64,000 nt of DNA from Campylobacterales bacterium (GTDB taxonomy: Bacteria > Campylobacterota > Campylobacteria > Campylobacterales > Campylobacteraceae). The stretch lies in NCBI GenBank assembly GCA_014859645.1, contig JACUTV010000003.1:1-64000 (forward strand), given 5' to 3'. A program made the translations under genes and the position numbers. This document shows, one piece after another, positions 20,879-30,919 of this stretch (within the stretch, counting starts at the first letter, position 1; every line of letters starts with the position of its first letter). The notes under the pieces were generated by a model, which saw only the letters and a program-made list of their open reading frames with translations, was not told the origin of the DNA and did no database searches.

Positions 20879-21694
20879 TTATCGGCAGGCCAACAGCTCA
20901 CCAAAACGCACCTGCTGACCTTCAAATTTTCCTAAAGCAAGGTGGGGGTTTTCAAACAATAGCACGATGGTCGAGCCCATTTCAAAAAAGCCAAGTTCCG
21001 CCCCTTTTTCAAGCCACAATCCTTCGTACATGTAAAAGGTGTGCGTCGCCTCTTTGGCGTTGGTTTGGATGCGTTCATCAAACTCAAAGCGCATTTTTCC
21101 CACATTTAATGCACCCACAAACACCATGTAAAAACGCTCCCCAAAGGCATCTTCGCACACGAGTACTACCCGTTCATTTTCGCAAAAAAGTCGCGGCTGT
21201 TTTTTGAGCCACGTAAAGTTCACGGGGTAGAGTTTACCAGGGATATGGTGGGCTTCAAGTACCTTCATGTGGCACGGGGCATGGTAACGGTGGTAGTCTC
21301 TGGGGGAGAGGTAAAGGTTAAAAAATTCTCCGCCTTCTAAGGCCTTTGCGTAGTGTTTAGGCACGTATTCACCGAGGAGTTTTCCCACCGAGTACTCCAT
21401 CCCTTTAATCTGCAACGCCATCCCGTGCGCAATGTGTCCGCACGCACTCACCTTTGCATCACACGGGCTAATGTAACACCCCTTGTCGCCCTCCAAATGG
21501 CGTGGTCGCACCAACGAACGCGTAAAAAGACGGGTAAGGCTAACGTACGCACTGGGTGCCAAAAAATCGCCCATGTCCAGTTTAAACGCCCACACATACG
21601 CGCGGTTAATGAGGGTTTGCAACGGCTTGGGAAAATGCGTGGCAGCAAAAACGCCAAACCAGCGCGAGAGCAGTGAAGTGTAATGGGGTTTCAT
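20879..21694 (-). CDS. psd: Phosphatidylserine decarboxylase proenzyme
   Basis: SPCDAKVSACG, YLSPRDYHRYHAP and GSTIVLLFE processing region. Confidence 0.92.
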   Translation of the reverse strand: MKPHYTSLLSRWFGVFAATHFPKPLQTLINRAYVWAFKLDMGDFLAPSAYVSLTRLFTRSLVRPRHLEGDKGCYISPCDAKVSACGHIAHGMALQIKGMEYSVGKLLGEYVPKHYAKALEGGEFFNLYLSPRDYHRYHAPCHMKVLEAHHIPGKLYPVNFTWLKKQPRLFCENERVVLVCEDAFGERFYMVFVGALNVGKMRFEFDERIQTNAKEATHTFYMYEGLWLEKGAELGFFEMGSTIVLLFENPHLALGKFEGQQVRFGELLACR

Positions 21695-21695
21695 G

Positions 21696-22814
21696 TTATG
21701 ACCTTAATGATAATTTGACAATTTCCGAAGGAGCCATGACGCGCACAGGCGGCCCCCAAAACCCTGCCCCGCTGCTCACAAACACTTGCGTGCGCGGGGT
21801 GTGCTGATACAATCCGTACAAATAAGGCTGATCTAGTAATACCAACAACCCAAAAGGAAAAATCTGCCCCGCATGGGTGTGGCCGCAGAGTACAAGGTCG
21901 ATGGGCTCATCACCTTTTAAGTGCGTGACATATTTGGGTTGATGGGCCAGCAACACTGTAGGCAAGTCAGGGTTATGTCCCGCAAGCGCGGCAGTGATGT
22001 CAGGCACCAACGGGTGATTCATGCGACTTGCCATCACGTCGTACACACCCGCAAGATTAATCCCGCCCACTTGCACATGGGTGTTGCCCAAAATCCTTAC
22101 ATGTAAGGATTCCAAATGGGTCAAAATAGCCTCTACTCCGTGAAAATACTCGTGATTTCCTGGCACAAAATAGACACCTAGTTTACTGCGAATCTCCAGC
22201 AAAGGGTCCAACGCGTCGCCGATGCTTTCCACTTCCAAGTCCACCAAATCTCCCGTAATCACCACGATGTCCGCATCCAACGCGTTGACACTGTGTACAA
22301 TCTCTTCTAAAAATGCTTTGCCTAACACCTTGCCGATGTGCACATCACTCAACTGTACCACTTCAAGCGGGGCTTCCAAACCCTTAAGACGCACGGTCAC
22401 TTCGGTGATTTTGGGCGAAGACAAACCACCCATGAACCCACGCACCAGGTAAGAAAGGGCCAAAATAAGCATGGTCACATCTAAAATGCCCTTTAACATC
22501 ATGCGACGCGACGCATCGTAGCGCACGCGCATCAAGGGCAAATGCACCAAATCGTACACGATGGCCACACAAAAAAGCATGAACGACGCTCCAATAAACC
22601 CCGCTATCACAAAAAAGACTTCGGAGGTTAGGGTGTCGTGCCGTAAAGTAAGAAGAAACAGCATCTCTAGCCCAACCACGCCTACCATGCCCCATTTGAG
22701 TACCGACTGAATCGGCGCAAACAGGTCAATCCGCTTCAAAAATCGGGTGTACACGTACGCATTCATCCCGATGATGACAAGGGTAGCAAAAAGGGCAAAG
22801 AGGAGTCGAAACAC
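21696..22814 (-). CDS. Membrane metallophosphoesterase
   Basis: QLSDVHIG, ITGDLVD, PGNHEY, LCGHTHAGQ motifs; GTG start. Confidence 0.92.
   Translation of the reverse strand: MFRLLFALFATLVIIGMNAYVYTRFLKRIDLFAPIQSVLKWGMVGVVGLEMLFLLTLRHDTLTSEVFFVIAGFIGASFMLFCVAIVYDLVHLPLMRVRYDASRRMMLKGILDVTMLILALSYLVRGFMGGLSSPKITEVTVRLKGLEAPLEVVQLSDVHIGKVLGKAFLEEIVHSVNALDADIVVITGDLVDLEVESIGDALDPLLEIRSKLGVYFVPGNHEYFHGVEAILTHLESLHVRILGNTHVQVGGINLAGVYDVMASRMNHPLVPDITAALAGHNPDLPTVLLAHQPKYVTHLKGDEPIDLVLCGHTHAGQIFPFGLLVLLDQPYLYGLYQHTPRTQVFVSSGAGFWGPPVRVMAPSEIVKLSLRS
22097..22106. repeat. TTACATGTAA inside the metallophosphoesterase gene, within a perfect 20-bp palindrome AATCCTTACATGTAAGGATT
   Basis: Read directly; extended palindrome spans 22092-22111. 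Confidence 0.96.
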
Positions 22815-22835
22815 ATTTTTCCTTTACATGTAAGG

Positions 22836-24161
22836 CTATTTGGCCTTAAAATACCGCGTTGTTTCGCCCGCGACTACATTGGACAGCATCAACAAGGCAA
22901 TCAAGTTTGGAATAGCCATGAGGCCGTTCATCATGTCGGAAAAATTCCAGACAAATTCCAGCTTCAGCATCGCCCCTACCATCACGCCTGCAATAAAAAG
23001 CACTCGGTACAACCGCACACGGCGCTCTCCAAGTAAAAATTCAAAGGCTTTTTCACCATAATAACTCCACCCCAAAATGGTCGAGTACGCAAACAACACC
23101 GTCGCCACACTCACCACAAATACACCCACATCCCCAAGGTGATGGCCAAAACTGAGCATGGTAAGCTGTCCCGCGCTCACCCCTTCTTGCCAAAATGGCG
23201 ACATCAAAATAATGAGTGCCGTCATCGTACACACCACCAAGGTGTCGATAAACGTTTGGGTCATCGAAACAAGGGCTTGCTTTACGGGGTCATTGGTTTT
23301 TGCAGCGGCTGCTGCGATGGGTGCGGAACCAAGACCTGATTCGTTAGAGAAAACCCCACGGGCAATCCCAAAGCGAATGGCCGCGGCGATGGTCGCTCCC
23401 GCAAACCCGCCACCCGCTGCGATAGGCTCAAAAGCATGGTAAAAAATCAACCCAAAAGCACCGCCGACTTGGTCAAGATTAGTGCCAATGATAATCAACG
23501 CAAAAAACACATATGCCACAATCATAAAAGGCACCAAGAAGGACGTAAACCGACCGATGGAGCGAATCCCGCCCAAAATTACCAACGCAGTTAATGTAAG
23601 TAATAGCAATCCAGAAATCCAGTGCGCCACACCCAACTGCGAATACAACACTTCCGCCACCGCGTTAGATTGGGTCATGTTTCCAATTCCAAAAGCCGCA
23701 CACGCCGTAAAAAACGCAAAGGCTGTTCCAAGCCAAGGAAGTTTCGCGCCGTAGGTCAGATAGTACATCGGACCACCTTTAAAGCCAAGCGCGCCTTCTT
23801 TACGGTATTTTACCGCCAGTACGGCTTCAGAATACTTCGTCGCCATCCCCACCAATCCTGTGAGCCACATCCAAAACACAGCGCCTGGTCCGCCCAAGGT
23901 AATCGCTGTTGCCACACCCACAATATTTCCAATCCCCACCGTGGCCGCTAGGGCCGTCATGAGCGCTGCAAAATGGCTAATCTCCCCTTTTGCTCCCTCT
24001 TCTTTGGCAAAAATCATCCTAAGGGCATGGGGCAAGGCCCAAAATTGCATAAACTTTAGTCGAATGGTGAGGTAAATCCCCGTACCCACTAATAAGGTAA
24101 GCATTGGAACGCCCCACACAAAAGAAGAAATACTTGAAACGATTGCCTCAAGGGTCTCCAT
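22836..24161 (-). CDS. Sodium:alanine/glycine symporter (AGCS) family
   Basis: FKGGPMYYL, GNMTQSNAVA, SNESGLGSAPIAAAAAKT. Confidence 0.92.
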   Translation of the reverse strand: METLEAIVSSISSFVWGVPMLTLLVGTGIYLTIRLKFMQFWALPHALRMIFAKEEGAKGEISHFAALMTALAATVGIGNIVGVATAITLGGPGAVFWMWLTGLVGMATKYSEAVLAVKYRKEGALGFKGGPMYYLTYGAKLPWLGTAFAFFTACAAFGIGNMTQSNAVAEVLYSQLGVAHWISGLLLLTLTALVILGGIRSIGRFTSFLVPFMIVAYVFFALIIIGTNLDQVGGAFGLIFYHAFEPIAAGGGFAGATIAAAIRFGIARGVFSNESGLGSAPIAAAAAKTNDPVKQALVSMTQTFIDTLVVCTMTALIILMSPFWQEGVSAGQLTMLSFGHHLGDVGVFVVSVATVLFAYSTILGWSYYGEKAFEFLLGERRVRLYRVLFIAGVMVGAMLKLEFVWNFSDMMNGLMAIPNLIALLMLSNVVAGETTRYFKAK

Positions 24162-24257
24162 GGTCACTCCTTTGTGTGTCAAAATTTCGACCAATGGTAC
24201 AAAAAAGGGACTTAAATAACCCTAGAATTGAGGCAAAATAGTGCGTCTAGTAAGGGG

Positions 24258-24455
24258 TTAGGATTTTTGCTTTTGCGCCTCTTTGAGAGCATCAATGCCC
24301 TCTTGCATGGCTTTGAGAATAAATCCTGCTGCTGTGTCCCCATCGTTTTCAGGAACATCCCACGTAAAGATACGCATACGGTTGTGAAATACTTCTGCAA
24401 TCTCTTCCATAATCGCCTCTTTTTCTTTTTCATATTCTTTGCGTTCAACTTTCAT
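24258..24455 (-). CDS. Small hypothetical protein, 65 aa
   Basis: ORF preceded by an AGGAGG-like SD (reverse of tttttcctcctg). Confidence 0.55.
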   Translation of the reverse strand: MKVERKEYEKEKEAIMEEIAEVFHNRMRIFTWDVPENDGDTAAGFILKAMQEGIDALKEAQKQKS

Positions 24456-24606
24456 TTTTTCCTCCTGTGTTTTAACCCATCATAACAAAATGTACCTTCC
24501 CTTCACAAATCCCTTGCGCTTTCCCTATTTTTCAGATATGATACAGCGTTTGAAAGATGAGTGTGAGTTCCATCTTGGTTTATCTATCTGTGTGACCTTC
24601 CGTTAG

Positions 24607-24909
<303 letters not shown>

Positions 24910-24918
24910 TCTCCTTCT

Positions 24919-24940
24919 CCAAAGGCGCTTGCGCCTTTGG
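24919..24940 (+). terminator. Hairpin terminator after csp
   Basis: CCAAAGGCG CTTG CGCCTTTGG stem-loop just after stop, followed by a T-rich stretch. Confidence 0.7.
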
Positions 24941-24950
24941 ATTCCTCTTT

Positions 24951-26306
24951 CTACTTCTTTAAAATCAACTTTTCATACAACAACTCTAACGCTCTGTTCG
25001 CGTGCTGCTGGGCAATCCCAATATGAAACGAAATTTTTGCAGGCCCATGGTCAAGCATTTCAATATCGATATGATTATTTTTAAGGGTCCATACCGCATC
25101 GGCAATCACCGACGAGTTATATTTCATCCCAATCCCTACTAAACTTAAAATCGCAACATCATACACCACCTCAAGACTGCTAGGCGAAAGCTGTGCTTCA
25201 ATGTCGGAACGCAAGTTATTGATATTGCCTGCTAAATCTTCCTTTTTAATCAACACTGCAATGTCATCTTTGTCTGTAGGATAATGGTACGTTTTAATGC
25301 CGTATTGATTAAAAATACTCAGCAAGCATTCGGTAAACCCTATGGTTTCGCCAAGTCCCTCTTTTTCTAGATAAATATATGCCATGTGGTCAAGCTTTGC
25401 AATCCCCACCACATCTTCTTCAGGCACCCGTTCGTTTAAAATCATCGTGCCCACAGAAGAAGGGCGGTTGGTGTTGCGAATCGTGATGGGAATATTGCTT
25501 TTTTTACAATTATTCATAGCATCAAAGTGAAACACGTTAAACCCTTTTGAGGCAAGCAAGCGAATCTCTTTAAAAGTAAGGCGGGGAATCACGTCACTTG
25601 TTTTAACAATACGTGGGTCTACTTCGTACACCCCATCCACGTCGCTCCAGTTTTCATACAAGCTCGCTCCCACAGCATAGGCCACCTCACCCCCCGTTAA
25701 ATCCGAACCCCCACGGGAAAGCACCGCGATCTCTCCTGCTTTTGTAACACCATAAAACCCAGGAATCACGCACACGGCTTCTTTTTCTTTTAGTTTTGCC
25801 AGATTGGCGTAAGTTTCAGGCAAGACTTTGGCGCAGAGTATCTCATCGCTCACGACAAATCCTATCTCTTCGGGGAGACACACGGTTGCGGCGATGCCAC
25901 TTTTGTTCAAATACGCGGCGACGATTTTTGCAGTGTAATGCTCACCGCGTGACGCCAAAAAAGCACTTCTGGCGTCACCTTTAAGCGAGGTGTTAAAATC
26001 CTCTTCCACATTTTTGAGCAAACCCTCATCTTTAAGCCCTAAGCCTTTAAGCAAAGAGGCAAATTTTTCGACAATGGCCTTTTTGCTTTGGGCTACGCTT
26101 ACATACTTGGTTAAATGCTCCCCCGAAGTGGCCACATTAAGCAAGTGATCGGTAATCTTTTGGCGATGGGTCTCATCCCTACCAGGGGCAGAGACCACCA
26201 CAAATTTTCTGTTTTTACTATCACCAATGATATTTTTAACCTTTTCTATCTGCCCCGCATTTTCAACAGAACTTCCTCCAAATTTACTGACGATCGTTCG
26301 TTTCAA
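24951..26306 (-). CDS. ask: Aspartate kinase, ectoine-cluster type
   Basis: SKFGGSSVENAGQ, RGGSDLTGG and ACT domains; last gene of the ect operon. Confidence 0.92.
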   Translation of the reverse strand: MKRTIVSKFGGSSVENAGQIEKVKNIIGDSKNRKFVVVSAPGRDETHRQKITDHLLNVATSGEHLTKYVSVAQSKKAIVEKFASLLKGLGLKDEGLLKNVEEDFNTSLKGDARSAFLASRGEHYTAKIVAAYLNKSGIAATVCLPEEIGFVVSDEILCAKVLPETYANLAKLKEKEAVCVIPGFYGVTKAGEIAVLSRGGSDLTGGEVAYAVGASLYENWSDVDGVYEVDPRIVKTSDVIPRLTFKEIRLLASKGFNVFHFDAMNNCKKSNIPITIRNTNRPSSVGTMILNERVPEEDVVGIAKLDHMAYIYLEKEGLGETIGFTECLLSIFNQYGIKTYHYPTDKDDIAVLIKKEDLAGNINNLRSDIEAQLSPSSLEVVYDVAILSLVGIGMKYNSSVIADAVWTLKNNHIDIEMLDHGPAKISFHIGIAQQHANRALELLYEKLILKK

Positions 26307-26315
26307 ACCTTTCCT

Positions 26316-26714
26316 TTATGCATCATCCAAGAGCGGGTACACCCCGTCTCCGTCGTGATTTTCTGTGCCAACAATAGGCGGGTTAAACACACAAATGAGC
26401 CGCATGTCTTCCGTACCACCGTACAAGTTATGTTCATCATGGGCGTTTAATGCATACATGATGCCATCATAGATTTTATGCCGTTCCCCTGTCGTCAAAT
26501 CTTCAATCTCTCCATTGCCGCCCACGCAATACACCGCTTCGAGGTGATTTTTGTAGTGAATGTGGGTTTTAGTATTTTTGCGAATGATGGTCTCGTGAAA
26601 GGAGAATCCCATCCCGTCTTTTTTAAGCAACATCCGTCTGCTCGTCCACTGCCCTTCGTTGGCGTGCACTTCTTTGTCTGTGCCTATAATCGTCTTTATG
26701 TCGCGTACTAACAT
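26316..26714 (-). CDS. ectC: L-ectoine synthase
   Basis: MLVRDIKTIIGTDKEV...GMGFSFHETII...HYKNHLEAVYCVGGNGEIEDL. Confidence 0.96.
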   Translation of the reverse strand: MLVRDIKTIIGTDKEVHANEGQWTSRRMLLKKDGMGFSFHETIIRKNTKTHIHYKNHLEAVYCVGGNGEIEDLTTGERHKIYDGIMYALNAHDEHNLYGGTEDMRLICVFNPPIVGTENHDGDGVYPLLDDA

Positions 26715-26723
26715 GGTTTTCCT

Positions 26724-28001
26724 TTAGTATTGGGTGCTTAAGCGTTCTTTTTTTTGCGCAAATACTTCATCAATCGCCGTTTCAAGACGGTCTAACCCTT
26801 CCAAAAGCGTGGCTTCGTCGATGAGTAAGGGGGGCAAGAATTTTACCACTTGGTTGTTTGAACCTGCTGTTTCAATAATCAACTTATGCTCAAACGCCTT
26901 CGCTGAAATCTCCCCTGCAATAGTAGGGTCATTTTTAATCTCAAACCCATACACAAGCCCACGCCCACGGATGGCAAAGGTATACTCAGGGTATTTTTGC
27001 GCAATAGCCTCAAGGCGTTTCTTTAAAATCTCTTCTTTATACTTGACCGCATTGGACAAATCATCGCTGTTCCAGTACTGTTCCATCGCCACGCGCGACG
27101 CCACAAAGGCGAGGTTATTGCCCCGAAAGGTGCCCGTGTGCTCACCGGGTTTCCACTGGTCAAGTTCGGGTTTAAAAAGCACCATCGCCATGGGAAGTCC
27201 GCCGCCGATGGATTTGGAAAGTGTAATAATATCTGGCTTAATACCTGCAAATTCAAAGCTAAAAAACTCTCCCGTGCGTCCATTTCCCACTTGAATGTCA
27301 TCCACAATGAGTAAAATGTCGTATTCATGACAAATACTCTCAAGCTCTTGAAGCCACGCTTTCGACGCGACATTGATGCCGCCTTCTCCTTGCACGGTTT
27401 CTAAAATCACCGCTGCTGGCGTGTCGAGTCCGCTACTGCCATCGCTTAAGTATTTGCGGAAAATCTCCAAGGTGTTCATGTCGCCAAGGTAGCCATCAAA
27501 GGGCATAAACGCGGCATTAGTACGGCTAATATAACTCTCATCGCGGTACTCATTGTTTCCAGTAACTGCTAGGGCGCCTTGAGAAAGGCCATGGTAGCCG
27601 TTAGTGAAGGCAACGACGTTGCTGCGTTTTTTAACCAAGCGCGCAAGTTTGAGCGCTGTTTCAACCGCGTTGGTACCCGTTGGGCCCGTAAATTGCATCA
27701 CATAGTCTAAACTTCTTGGTTTTAAAATCAAATCTTGAAAGGTTTGAATAAACGCTTTTTTGGCACTGGTTGCCATGTCAAGTCCGTGCACAATCCCATC
27801 TTCTTGCAAATATTCAATGAGTGCTTTAGAGATGTGTTCGTTGTTGTGACCGTAGTTAAGGGTTCCAGCCCCTGCAAAAAAGTCGATAAAGGTGTCGCCA
27901 CTTTCGTCGGTTAAGATGGCACCTTTGGCGCTTTTAAAGATGGTAGGGAACGAGCGGATATACCCGCGTACTTCTGACTCATAATTTTCAAATACTCTCA
28001 T
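26724..28001 (-). CDS. ectB: Diaminobutyrate--2-oxoglutarate transaminase
   Basis: MRVFENYESEVRGYIRSFPTIF; PLP-binding SKSIGGGLPMA; start trimmed to ATG at 28001. Confidence 0.96.
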   Translation of the reverse strand: MRVFENYESEVRGYIRSFPTIFKSAKGAILTDESGDTFIDFFAGAGTLNYGHNNEHISKALIEYLQEDGIVHGLDMATSAKKAFIQTFQDLILKPRSLDYVMQFTGPTGTNAVETALKLARLVKKRSNVVAFTNGYHGLSQGALAVTGNNEYRDESYISRTNAAFMPFDGYLGDMNTLEIFRKYLSDGSSGLDTPAAVILETVQGEGGINVASKAWLQELESICHEYDILLIVDDIQVGNGRTGEFFSFEFAGIKPDIITLSKSIGGGLPMAMVLFKPELDQWKPGEHTGTFRGNNLAFVASRVAMEQYWNSDDLSNAVKYKEEILKKRLEAIAQKYPEYTFAIRGRGLVYGFEIKNDPTIAGEISAKAFEHKLIIETAGSNNQVVKFLPPLLIDEATLLEGLDRLETAIDEVFAQKKERLSTQY

Positions 28002-28501
28002 AGTTTTTCCTTTACATGTAATGGTCCGATGACATACAACAACTCTTCTTCGTGGGCATCCTCGCCAAAAAGCGTACATTCAAAGCCACGCTCACTGCGT
28101 ATTGGCGCATCAAGTTTGGCGGCGATTCTCTCAAAAAGACGGCGCGAGGGAACATTGGAAGGGGTAATCGTCGTGTGTATCTGGCGAACCATTGGTAGTT
28201 GTGTTAGCAAATGTTCAATCATTTGCACCGCTAAACCGCGTCCTCGCGTACTCTCATCTACCGCCACTTGCCAGACAAAGAGTGTTTGTGGGCTTTGGGG
28301 AAGGGTGTAGCCACTCACGAATCCTACGACCTTTTCGCCCTGTGTCGCGACAATACTGGTGGTTTGAAAATGACTCGCAACCAACATGTAGACATACCGA
28401 GAGTTTACATCAAGGGGTTTGGAACGCGTTACGAGGGAAAAAAGCTGAGGGCTGTCACTAAGTTTGGGATTGCGAAATTCTAACGTGTGTTCTTCTTGCA
28501 C
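27998..28501 (-). CDS. ectA: L-2,4-diaminobutyrate N-acetyltransferase
   Basis: GNAT fold (DESTRGRGLAVQMIEHLL, TITPSNVPSRRLFERIA); first gene of ectABC-ask; GTG start. Confidence 0.93.
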   Translation of the reverse strand: MQEEHTLEFRNPKLSDSPQLFSLVTRSKPLDVNSRYVYMLVASHFQTTSIVATQGEKVVGFVSGYTLPQSPQTLFVWQVAVDESTRGRGLAVQMIEHLLTQLPMVRQIHTTITPSNVPSRRLFERIAAKLDAPIRSERGFECTLFGEDAHEEELLYVIGPLHVKEKL

Positions 28502-28657
28502 TGGTCTCCTTAGTAAGGGTTAGGGGGATTTTACAGAGCGCTTTTGCGCATAGTATGGTTAAAAAAACCGTGCTTTAAGTATACTGAAGAAATCTTTAAT
28601 GTAAATTAATAGCATAAAGTATGGTAATTATTTACACATTTTATGTAAAAATATTCT

Positions 28658-28687
28658 TTACATGTAACGCAATTTCTTTACATGTAA
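28658..28687. repeat. Tandem pair of TTACATGTAA (28658-28667, 28678-28687)
   Basis: Exact 10-bp palindromes 20 bp apart, in the region upstream of ectA. Confidence 0.97.
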
Positions 28688-28691
28688 GCCC

Positions 28692-30919
28692 TCACAAACC
28701 CTCCTTTTCGTAAGAAAAAATTTGCTTACGGCCGCGTTCTTTGGCTTGATACATAGCCATATCTGCCTCTTTTAAGACTTCTTGAGGCTCTTTTCCTTCA
28801 TCAAAAAGCGCAAACCCAATACTCACCCCAAGCGTATGGTTTCCATGGGCTAGGGCATAGGGTTCACAAAGCCTAGCCAGTAGTTTTTGTGCAATAGCGC
28901 GCGCTTGAAATATCGCATACACGCGCTCTTCTCCCAGATTTTCCAACAACACAACAAACTCATCTCCGCCTAATCGTGCTACCGTATCGTGTTGGCGCGT
29001 TGCATCTTGAAGCCTGTTGGCCACTTGAATAAGGAGCATATCCCCCGCATCGTGTCCGTACGTGTCGTTAAGTTCTTTAAAACAATCCAGATCAAGAAAA
29101 ATAACAGCACCATACTGCCCTTGACGCGCAAGGGCTTTTTGTAAGGCTTCATCCAGCACCGTGCGATTTGCAAGGTGGGTTAATGGGTCGCGGTATGCCA
29201 AGTCTTGAATCTTTTTTTGCGCGACTTTGTGGGTGGTGATGTCATTAAAATTTGCCAGATAATGGTTCACTTCCCCCGCCTCGTTGCGAATAGCGGTAGT
29301 GGTCAAATGTTCTGCGTAAATCTCTCCATTTTTGCGCTTGTTCCACATCTCCCCTTGCCAAAATCCTTCTTCACGCAACGCCTTCCACAGTTGTGCGTAA
29401 AAAGCGGCATCGTGTTGGCTTGATTTAAACATGCGGGGTGTTCTGCCAAGCACTTCTTCTTCCAAATACCCCGTAATGCGTGTAAAAGCTTCGTTTACCT
29501 TCACAATCACCTCGTTCGCATCGGCAATCAAAATCGCTTCTTGGGTTTCAAAAGCCACCGCCAACAAATGCAATTCTTCCGCTTTTTTCTGCGCATCGAC
29601 GTTAATATACACTCCCGTTAGCAAGCGTGGTTTTCCTTGGGGAGTAAATTCAATCACTTTGCCTCGCACTTGAACCCACATCCACGCTCCCTGAGCGCTA
29701 CGCATTCGTCGCTCCACCAAAAAGCTTTGATGGAGGATAATTTGTTCTTGGATAGACAAAAACATTGCAACGGATTCTTCAGGATGGGTGAGTGCTTTAA
29801 TGGCATCAAGACTGGGCGTAAATACATCAGGCTCATACCCCAAAAGTGCGTAACACTGAGGGTCCCACGTGATACTGTCGTTTACATAATCCCACGTCCA
29901 CACCCCTGTTTGGGTGGCTTCCATGGCAATGCGAAATTGTTTTTCATAAGCCAACTGTTGGCGTTGGCGTTGGCTTTCACGGTAATACCGCAACACCAGC
30001 ACCAAGGCAAGCAAGCCAGAAAGTGCCACAAGCATCACGCTCACCCACAACACTTTACTGCGCTCCTTGTCCCAATATCCCAATACGATTGATTCGTTCA
30101 TGCTCACTTCCACCACGAAAGGCATCACGCTCCCTAGACGTATCACATCCAAAGGCATGTGTTTGTTGCGGATAAAGTGGTCATAAATGGTTTCCGCATC
30201 CTTGGGGTGCGTGGGTGTATAGTGTAAAGTACCAAGAAGGGCATCAGGGCTGGTTGAAAAAAGTAGCACGCCATCCATGCGCCACAAAGAAATCGCCCCT
30301 TCTTCTGGCGGCAACACCCGATCATACCGATTGGCAAGATAATCTGTATTGAGCGTTGCCATTATCAAATACGGCGCGCCATCAAAAGAAACTTTTTTCA
30401 ACACAGGAATAAAACTGATACCTCCACTGGGCACGGGAGTTGAAGGGTTGCTAGGACGCCCTTCACTCACGTCTCTTCCACTCCAAGGCGCCCCAAGGCG
30501 CAGCACAGGTGACTCTCCAAAAGGGATAGGTAAAAAACTTTCAAAGAAAGAATGGTGCTAACATTGGGCAGGTGAGAACTTGCAATCACGCGTCCATCGA
30601 GTTCCAGTAAAGACAAAGAGCGCAAATAGGGAGCGTTATAAAGCAATTGTTCTAAAAGTGCTGTCAATTTTTCTTCCCCAGGAGCAGTGGTGCTTAAAAA
30701 AGGAAGGCGGTCAATCGTGTGGTCAACTTGCTGTAAAATCTGGGAAAAATGCTCCTCCAAAGCGCTCGCATGCAACGCGGCAATATGCCGATGGGTTTGG
30801 ATAGCTTCTTGGCGCAAGCTCGAAAGCGCTAAGGCAATCAAGAAGACAACCAACGCAAGGGTGCTTAGCAGTGCCACCAAAAACAAAGTGGTGCTTTTGC
30901 GTGTCAATGATGTTTTCAT
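28692..30919 (-). pseudogene. Membrane PAS-PAS-GGDEF diguanylate cyclase interrupted by a 1-nt frameshift near a homopolymer
   Basis: ORF 30467-30919 gives TM plus the start of the sensor domain; ORF 28692-30506 continues the same protein in the -1 frame. Frames cross near AAAAAA at 30532-30537. Confidence 0.8.

Noticed and set aside
28658-28687. CRISPR-like or iteron array
   Set aside because: Only two copies of a 10-bp palindrome, no spacer/repeat periodicity and no cas or rep genes.
30524-30545. Canonical -1 programmed frameshift heptamer for the split GGDEF gene
   Set aside because: The codon phase GTT TTT TAC does not fit X_XXY_YYZ well and I see no strong downstream pseudoknot; error or phase variation is more likely.
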